26,654 nt of DNA from Fragilaria crotonensis. Its lineage: Eukaryota > Bacillariophyta > Fragilariophyceae > Fragilariales > Fragilariaceae. Below the pieces are notes generated by a model. It searched no databases and was not told the origin of the DNA. It worked only from the letters and a program-made list of their open reading frames with translations. The position numbers were made by a program, and so were the translations under genes. Where the stretch lies: positions 1 to 26,654 of the forward strand of contig JAKSYS010000767.1 in the NCBI GenBank assembly GCA_022925895.1, given 5' to 3'. Numbering within the stretch: position 1 is the stretch's first letter; each line of letters starts with the position of its first letter. Of the stretch, positions 19,551 to 26,654 are shown piece by piece.

Positions 19551-19981
19551 ATAACGAATCACCATGCCAAAGGCGAAGAGTAGGTAACGATCTCGCTGCG
19601 CTCTAGCTAGATGTCATGCGACTGGTCAGCTAAATGAGCTCTGACTTGCTAGCAAACAAGTGTTTTCTCTGGATACCATTGTCGGCAATTCGTAGATTGA
19701 ATGATCCGTGTGGATCATGCCAAGCTGTGCCGTCTGTAGGTAAACTTCCAATCGACAATTGCATTCATGTTCGCCGCTACGTTTGCGCACAAGGGGAACG
19801 GACGGGGAGTGCGGACGCGGGAACTATCTACGGTAGACGTTGCATTGCCTTCATGCTTGATGAGTTGCGCTTTTCTATATCCATTTATCAGAGCTAAGTT
19901 ACCAGAAAGAACCCCCTACGAAGGACCGAAGCTTCTTGGCGACCACCACACCCTGTCTCGGAACAACCTGTCCTGTCACTC
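19551..19981. other. Intergenic region between convergent genes
   Basis: 431 bp with no gene that I can support. The plus-strand frames of 86-96 codons have no recognisable content and overlap the antisense of the coiled-coil gene. It should hold the 3' ends of the LHC and coiled-coil genes. Confidence 0.45.
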
Positions 19982-20734
19982 TTATCGTCGTCGGTGCTTC
20001 AGGGGAGAAGTTGCCGGGCGTAACTGAGCAATGCTACTATCCTTACGCGCGTGCCTCACATGCGTCTGCATACTGTTGTCATCGGCATCACTTGTTTTGT
20101 GCACCTGGCTCCGACGAGAAAGTGTACCTCGCACGACTGGTACGTTCCTTAGTTTTCGAAAGTCAGCAACACCGTTTTCAGAGTGGTGAGTCAAGCCTGT
20201 TTTGCCACGGACTACGTTCTGATTGATAACCGAGGTCCTTTGGTGAAGTCCATCCTGCATAGATGCCCGACGAGAGCGATGCGAGAGCCTTGAACGCAAG
20301 TCTCTTCGGACTGGCCAATGATTTCCACACGTCGTATCTTCCTCGTTGTTTTCTCCTCCAGACGACTCGACCATGACCTGAATACACATCCGCAAGTGCT
20401 CCTTGTACTTTGCAGCTTCTCCTTGTGCAAGCTCCTTCTCAAGCAGTAAACATGAAACCTTTTCCTTCCCCTGTTTGACCTGCTTTCGCAAGGCGTTCAA
20501 TTCCAACTCCTTGTTCTCAAGGAGTAGCTTGAGACAGTCATGATCAGCTCTTGCGGACTCCAATTCAGACAAGGCTATTGCCGCTTCCACTTGAGAGGCT
20601 TGCTCTTGAATCGACAACACCGCCGGCATGATTCGCTCCGCAATAACGAAATCGTCCGAGTCGGCGATGCCATGCAAGCCATCGGCACAAACGAAGACAA
20701 ATGGAGTTTCGTCTGCACTGTCAGAGGACATCAT
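19982..20734 (-). CDS. Coiled-coil protein of unknown function, 250 aa
   Basis: ATG at 20734, with a second ATG directly after it; single exon to the stop at 19982. Residues about 40-120 (SIQEQASQVEAAIALSELES onward, through LENKELELNALRKQVKQGKE) form a strong heptad-like coiled coil rich in Leu, Glu and Lys. The last 100 residues are basic, Ser/Arg/His-rich and likely disordered, ending KHRRR. There is no signal peptide or membrane segment. The shape (short acidic head, coil, basic tail) would suit a nuclear or cytoskeletal protein, but no family is recognised. The coil speaks for a real gene; expression is unproven. Confidence 0.6.
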   Translation of the reverse strand: MMSSDSADETPFVFVCADGLHGIADSDDFVIAERIMPAVLSIQEQASQVEAAIALSELESARADHDCLKLLLENKELELNALRKQVKQGKEKVSCLLLEKELAQGEAAKYKEHLRMCIQVMVESSGGENNEEDTTCGNHWPVRRDLRSRLSHRSRRASMQDGLHQRTSVINQNVVRGKTGLTHHSENGVADFRKLRNVPVVRGTLSRRSQVHKTSDADDNSMQTHVRHARKDSSIAQLRPATSPLKHRRR

Positions 20735-20851
20735 TTCTTGGTTCCGTGGGCGCGTCGCAAGTCGACGACGAATGGGTTGATCTTGAAACTTTATAGGAGA
20801 CTTGTGGTGATCCGACCAAGCATGGCAATCAAGTTCCTTAGGAGAAGGAAC

Positions 20852-21085
20852 TTAAGTGTTGGTATTGTCCTCGACGATGTTGATGTCAGTCAGTCGAAGT
20901 CGTGCAGTCCAGTAGATCAAGTTTGTAATCCAATAGGGAACATCTTCGCTGGGTTGATGCAAACTGACATCTCCGTTACAATTTCGCAATTCTCGGAGTT
21001 GTCTCAGTCGTTGATTCCAACGGCGAATCGCTGGTGACCATGGGACCGTTGATGCGGAACCGTAATCATGGTGCGTGAGGAGCAC
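20852..21085 (-). other. Possible fragment of a helicase-associated-like domain
   Basis: A 77-codon minus-strand frame reads RRWNQRLRQLRELRNCNGDV ... VPYWITNLIYWTARLRLTDI. This follows the spacing of the helicase-associated repeat common in diatoms (W-x-x-R-x-x-x-L-x-x-h, a G, then W, then a Leu-Thr-containing end). The usual GHC and QR residues are missing. It lies 118 bp upstream of the coiled-coil gene on the same strand and could be a relic or an unrecognised 5' exon. Confidence 0.25.
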
Positions 21086-21491
21086 AAAAAACGACCGCCT
21101 ATATTCTAGAATTACCGTAGTTCGCTACTCGAAGGCATACGCCTATAAACATCTTGACATTTCTTATTTTTGATGTCGTAGTCATCGACATACTGAATAT
21201 GCAAATGTAACACAGCGAATCTACAAATGGCTCTCGTATCAATTTACCGCACGCGCCATCGGTCTCCCGATGAGACGTCCTCAAAAGCATGATGTCAAAC
21301 AAGGGTATACATATATATATGCATTTGTTGTTCATGTCATACATGTATTTACAATGGCACACTACGTAAATAGCACATCGTACGAGTACATCATACTACA
21401 GCACAATATAATGAATTTTCGAATGATTAGATATTTACCCTAATCGTCGCTATCAGCAATCTGCTATCTTCACTCTTACCAACATTGGATT
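21086..21491. other. Intergenic region upstream of the ABC transporter
   Basis: An AT-rich 406-bp stretch with an acatatatatatatgcattt tract at about 21307-21326, probably including the promoter of the ABC gene. No gene was seen. Confidence 0.45.
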
Positions 21492-24400
21492 ATGACTGAG
21501 GAGCCTCCATCTCCTGAAGAAGCGGTCGTGGCGTCCCCTGGAGCTGTTGGGGAAGGCGACCCTCATGTTGACGACAACGCAATCAACATAGAACCCGCAG
21601 CCGTTGATCCGAATGTTGCAGTCACACGACCTAAGCTCACCCTAAGCTTTGAAAACCTAACTGTCCACGTTCCCGGGGAAAGGGGATCATGCTGCAATTG
21701 TCTTCAAAATCCAATTAAGAACTTCCTTCAAGAATATGTGGGGATGTCCCTCGAAGAAAGGAATCCATTCTATGCACTTAATGACGTTTCCGGAGTCGTG
21801 TCCTCCGGTGAAATGTGCCTCATCTTGGGCGTGAACGAGACTAGCAAATCTACTCTCCTTCGTGCACTCTCGGGGCGATTAAACGAACACGATGAGTTAC
21901 AAGGAACTATTGCATTGAATGGAATGCCCCTCTCGGTCCAAAATGCACAGGGGTGGCGCAGGTTGACCCCTTATGTCAGCGCTTCGGATTCGAGTCATTG
22001 TCCTGTCCTTACAGTTCGCGAAACACTCAGCTTTGCTGCTGACTGTGTTTCCGCGGACGGACAAACCGCACACCGTGTTGATCGTGTATTGGAACTTCTT
22101 GGATTGGATCATGTTGGCGACACTGTGGTTGGCGACGAGAACTTGCGCGGAGTATCGGGTGGCCAGAAACGTCGTGTCACTGTGGGCGAAATGATGATGG
22201 ATACTCAGAACACAGCCTTTTTCTGCTTTGAGAACATAACAGACGGTCTTGCTTCGACTGATTCATTGTCTTTGATTAGCCATTTGAAACGAGCGTGCAA
22301 GGGGTTAAACCTGGGCGGCATTGTATCCCTGTCGCAACCATCGGATGAAATAGTGGAGCTCTTTGACAAGGTTTTGGTGCTTGGTGCAAACGGTGACATG
22401 TCTTACTTTGGATCCATTGACAGGAGAGTCTTGAAGGATATTTTTCTAGATTCTGACAATGAGGATACTCCTGGCAGTCTGTCCGATCTTGTCTTGGGAA
22501 AGTCTTTGACCGATGCAGACGGCAGGGTATCCAAAGAAGAGGAAGTCCGCCTCAAATTTCGAGAGACACCTTTCTTCCAAGACATTGCAACGCAATTGAT
22601 TAGCATACGCAACAATTATAAGCCAGGAGACAACCTTGCGGACCTGTTGCCGCCTACCAAGTACTCAACCTCTGGTTGGCATCAGTTTCAAGTTATTTGT
22701 CGCCGTCGGCTCAAGCTGATTGCTCGAAATGCAGTAACCTACACTCGGGTTGGAATTGCCATTCTCTTCGGTATAATTATCGGATCGCTCTTTGGGGATT
22801 TGAATCAAGATATCGTGGGATCTCTCAGCAGGACTGGTTACCTCTTTTTGAACTCCTTTCTCGTACTCATGCTGTCGTCGGCTGTTGTCCTGCCAGAAGG
22901 ATTTCGCCAGAGAACGACGCTGTTCAAACATCGCTCGGCTGAATTCTTTTCCGGCCGTATTGCTTACCTGCTCAAGTACTGATGGATATCCACTTGCCGT
23001 TTTGGAGGCCTTAATTCTGGCAAGCATTTCGTATTTCTGGGTTGATATGAATCCAGGGTTGCCAACTTCTTCTACTTTGCCGGAAGTTTGATCGGACTTG
23101 AGTTTGTTGGACAGGCCTTTGGGCGACTTTTATGTGCAACTTTCCGAAAACAGGTATCTGCCAACGCCATGTCAACTGTTGTCATCATCGGTTGGGGAAC
23201 TGTGGCTGGATTTATGCCCACCTATGGCGGCATCCCATGGATTCTTCGATGGCTCTCGTGGGTAACTCCTGTTTCCTACGCATTCGAAGGCATGATGCTG
23301 AACGAGTTCGCCGGAAGAGAGCTGTTTGCTTTTGTGGGCGGCGGTCCTGATGGTGTTGCCATTGGTTCATTGACAGGCGATGACTGGCTAAGTATCTTTA
23401 GTTTGCCTCGCGTTGACTGGGGTGCCTACGCTGACATCAAGGCATTGAACCTGTGCATGCTTTTCATCCTGGCTATTGTTGCAGATCTCTTTGGACTTTA
23501 CTACGTCGAGGTAACGCGATCTTGGTATCACAACCAGACTCGCCGCCCCCAATCATGCGTTAAATCTCTTGAGATGACAGCGAGCCAGGGCCTTGAGTCG
23601 TTGCCATCTCCACAGGCGCAAGCAACGCGCTCCCACAAACACACAAGGGCATGATAGCTGGCCAATGGTCTTGGCCGTTCGTGATCTTTGCTATCATGTC
23701 CCTGGCACGCAGAAATCTCGCTTGACTTGCAAATCTTTGATGGGGCCATTCTTGGTCCGACTGTCAGGGGCTAGCACAGAGGAAGTCTCCTCCGGCATGA
23801 GCGAACTCACTTTGTTGAACTCTGTGAATGCTCGTTTCACCCGATCACGCATGTGTGCGCTTATGGGAAGCAGGTAAGGCATAAGTCGGCCTCAGGATCT
23901 CGCTATCATCATCTAACAATTGCCGCTCTTTCAGTGGTGCTGGAAAAACGACACTTCTCGATGTTATTGCTGGCTATAAAACTGGTGGGAGAATCACTGG
24001 CGACATCATTATTGATGGACAGCCGAAACAAGCCAGTCTTTGGAAGAAGATCAGCGGCTATGCCGAACAGAACGACATCTTGAATCCTTACTTATCCACG
24101 CTGGAAACACTTCGCTTCACAGCTAATTGTCGTCTATCCCGCGAAGTGAAAAGGGACGAGATTATCAGCCGAGTCGTTGACTTGATGGATCTCAAGCAAT
24201 GGCTGGACATGGTTGTAGGTCGTGAATTAGAAGGCGAAGGTCTGCCAAAACATGCTCGAAAGAGGTTGACTATTGCGATTCAACTCGTCGTCCAGCCTCG
24301 TATCTTGTTCTTGGATGAACCTACAACTGGATTGGACAGCAATGCAGCAGCCTTAGTTGTGCAGGCCATTCGCCGCGCAACAGATGCTCTCGGGCTCATT

Positions 24401-26143
24401 ACCTTGGCGACAATTCACCAACCTTCCAACCTTATTTGGGATGCGTTTGACGACTTGCTGCTGCTTTCCAAGGGCGGTCGTGTTGCGTACATGGGAGAGA
24501 TGGGGTTGAAGTCCCAGACTGTCTTGTCCCACTTTTCCACGCTAGGAAAGAGGCAAGCTCCAGAATCGTGCAACCCAGCAGACTTTGTACTTATGGCCTT
24601 AACATCCGCAGATCCTGATGAAGCTGTTGCCGCCTTTGAGGGAACCACTCAACACGAAGAGTTGACAATTGCGGTCGAAAACGATCTGAAGGGGAATGCA
24701 ACTGCCGTCCCGCAACATGAGATTCATACCTCCAAGCCCAACTCCTCCTTGATCGAGATTATGCTTCTATCCAAACGCCATCTCATTACCCAATGGAGAA
24801 ACCCCAGCTATAGTTTCATGAGACTGATCTGCTCGGTTTTGGTTTCGTTTTACATGGGCGTTGTCTTCTACGGCGACAAGGGCACTATCACGGGTGCAAT
24901 TTTCTCGATTGGTTCCATATTTTTCGTTGTCTTTGTGCTCGTGATTCCCATGGCTGCCGCAGTCGTCCCTCTCATTGACGACAGGGCTGTGCTTTATCGT
25001 GAAACGGTATCAGGAACATACACTCGACTTGCGTACGGAATGGGATCCCTTATCGCCGATGTGCCATTTCATCTGCTCAACGGTATGCTAATGTTCGTCT
25101 TTTTCTACTTTGTGGTTGGGTTTCGCCTTGAAGGCCCGATAATGGGGTATTTCATCTTGATGATTGTCCTTGCGAATTGGGTCATCATGTCGATGGGTCA
25201 GCTCTTCGCTTTGGTCTCGCCAAATGAGGAGAGCGCCCATGGATGGCAGGTTTATCTGTGATTTTGAGTGTCATCCTGATGGGGTTCCTAATCACTGTTA
25301 CCGCTATGCCTGCTGGATGGGTTTGGGCGTATTGGGCGAATCTCTTTCGTTACATCTTGCAAGGCTTGGTGACCAATGAACTCGCTGGAAACACGTATAC
25401 AATTGACCTTGATTTGAGTGGGTTTTCCCGGAAAGGTCTACTAACTACAAACCTTACAAACCTTGTCTTGTTTTGCGCCAGGGGCTGACGGTTTCAGCAA
25501 TGCATCAAGAGGTGCAGCAACATTGGTGTCGCTTATTGGCGCAGCTGGAAATGGCACTAATAGTCAGAGCGCAGTTGGAGACGTTCGAACGTTGGTGTCC
25601 TGCATTGTGGACAACGAATGCATGCAAAATCCGCCGTTGAGTACGATGCTTTGTTTTACTGGCTTCAGACCGCCCTGCAAAGATGCCTTTGATGCGGCTG
25701 TCGCAAGTCTTCCCCTATCGATGATAACGGAATGCTTTGCGCCTTCTTTTGGAGGAAACGCAACCATAGGGTCAGGAAATACAATTGACGGTACTCCCAG
25801 CGATTTCTCCACAGCCGCTTTTGAGGAGATGGGCAGAAACCTCCCAATGGAAGTTGCTTCTGTGCCTGATCAACGCGTTTCTCCTCCTGTGGTTGAAAAC
25901 ACCATTCAATTCATCTTAAGCCACTCCAATGTTATCTTGATTGTGATTGATATCATCAGGAACGGGATTACCCTGCCCGGGGAAGTTATTCTCTTCTTCT
26001 TTGGCTGGGCCGATTTCGACGATGGTTCTTTGCAGGCAAACACGAAGTGGAACTATTGTGTCACCGCAGTTGTCGGATTCTTGCTTGGCATTGAGATATT
26101 GAAGCTGGTTGCCATTCGCTTCATAGTGTGGACGAAACGTTAA
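21492..26143 (+). CDS. Full-size PDR/ABCG-type ABC transporter, about 1490 aa, with apparent frame breaks
   Basis: The order is NBD1-TMD1-NBD2-TMD2, the reverse topology of the pleiotropic drug resistance family, which exports lipids, hydrophobic compounds or xenobiotics across the plasma membrane. In NBD1 the Walker A is GVNETSKST (from residue 113; the Gly before Lys is Ser), the signature VSGGQ (221-225) is intact, and the Walker B region is CFENITDGLAS, with the catalytic Glu replaced by Asn248 and the D-loop Asp by Ala. In NBD2 the Walker A SGAGKTT and Walker B ILFLDEPTTGLDS are intact, but the signature is degenerate (LPKHA). A clear intron lies at 23874-23934 (61 bp). Frame-restoring GT-AG introns are also possible at 23597-23657 (61 bp) and 25436-25481 (46 bp). 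Apparent one-base errors occur at 22974-22975 (extra A), 23056-23058 (missing G) and about 25240. The two former compensate. Cys-rich loop CIVDNECMQN ... CFTGFRPPCKD and final helix precede the stop. Either a young pseudogene or a sequence with indel errors. Confidence 0.85.
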
Positions 26144-26654
26144 ATGGTGTCCATTGCAGTGAGGCTTGTTGTTACCATGCACTTGTGCGAGACCCACCTG
26201 CAACACCGGCTTTTGCCAAAATCGCTTAAGAGTTAAGAGTAGCTGTCGACTAATTTCATGGTTGAATCTTAACTTTTAAACTGACACAAGACATAACAAG
26301 CCTCTACAACTACCTGGTAGTCGGAATCGATCTAGTCAGGACGTCGGGACGACGTGGGTCGGATTTCCCGCTTTAGGCCAATGAATTAGTTGCAGTAAGC
26401 ATAGTGTTGGAATGTTGGAGCATTCATCAATCGTCCCATCTATTGCACACTTCGCTCACTCACTGTAGTACCCCAGTTATGAATACATACATTCGACTCA
26501 TGTATTGAAAGACATTCTCATCAGAATCGTGGTCATATGTACCTGGTACAAGTAATCTATTACTACTAGCTATTATGTACAATGTACAAGTACCCGTACG
26601 AGTCATAAGACGTTGATTTGCATTTACTCAACGTCAAACTACGATGAACAACTT
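26144..26654. other. Downstream region, no gene seen
   Basis: 511 bp at the window edge with only short frames. It contains GTAC-rich words near 26540-26600 and an 8-bp inverted repeat GACGTTGA / TCAACGTC (26609-26616 and 26628-26635) around tttgcatttac. Confidence 0.4.

Noticed and set aside
20540-21037. 165-codon plus-strand frame
   Set aside because: It overlaps the antisense of the coiled-coil gene and has no recognisable domain or promoter context.
22976-23056. 81-bp GT-AG intron in the first membrane domain of the ABC gene
   Set aside because: The segment encodes the expected membrane helix in another frame and its length is a multiple of three, so paired indels explain it better; kept only as a testable alternative.

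Overview
The window looks like nuclear DNA of a diatom or a close photosynthetic stramenopile. The evidence is a light-harvesting protein whose presequence carries an ASAFAP plastid-import motif, a second protein with a bipartite thylakoid-lumen presequence, short GT-AG introns (mostly 60-75 bp), and PIF/Harbinger transposon debris next to compact genes. No tRNA, rRNA, CRISPR array or bacterial-style operon was seen.

Region 1 (1-8300) is mobile and repetitive DNA. A 5.0 kb PIF/Harbinger element (375-5388) has long terminal inverted repeats and a TCA target duplication. It carries an unrecognised 530-aa protein on the plus strand, a GTACTC-rich minisatellite, a frame-broken DDE transposase on the minus strand, and a 73-bp near-perfect palindrome by its right end. 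A 160-bp MITE lies just upstream. Imperfect direct repeats flank the element. Next come the decayed remains of a second Harbinger transposase (about 5.86-6.93 kb), a pair of 65-bp direct repeats and a 44-bp tandem repeat.

Region 2 (8304-15986) holds two convergent large genes. The first is a four-exon LETM1-type mitochondrial inner-membrane protein with two EF hands. The second is a very long gene of unknown function on the minus strand, whose two main reading frames can be joined by a 41-bp intron or a one-base shift.

Region 3 (15987-19550) is a 1.6 kb gene-poor stretch with a probable MITE relative, then a divergent pair sharing a 249-bp promoter: a thylakoid-lumen-targeted protein with a C-terminal WW-like domain (minus) and a RedCAP-like LHC protein (plus). 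The shared promoter contains a TGACGT site, the core bound by aureochrome bZIP blue-light regulators. The pair may be co-regulated photosynthesis genes.

Region 4 (19551-26654) holds a small coiled-coil protein of unknown function, a weak helicase-associated-like fragment, and a full-size PDR/ABCG-type ABC transporter (21492-26143). The transporter has one degenerate and one intact ATP site, several short introns and three apparent single-base frame breaks.

The genes do not form a pathway. The clearest functional link is the divergent plastid pair. The recurring single-base frame breaks in the transposase, the ABC transporter and possibly the large unknown gene need a check against reads before any of these genes is called dead. 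I did not find a clearly novel multi-gene system; the strongest leads are the WW-like lumen protein with its divergent LHC partner, the unknown 1.4-thousand-residue gene, and the structure of the Harbinger element.
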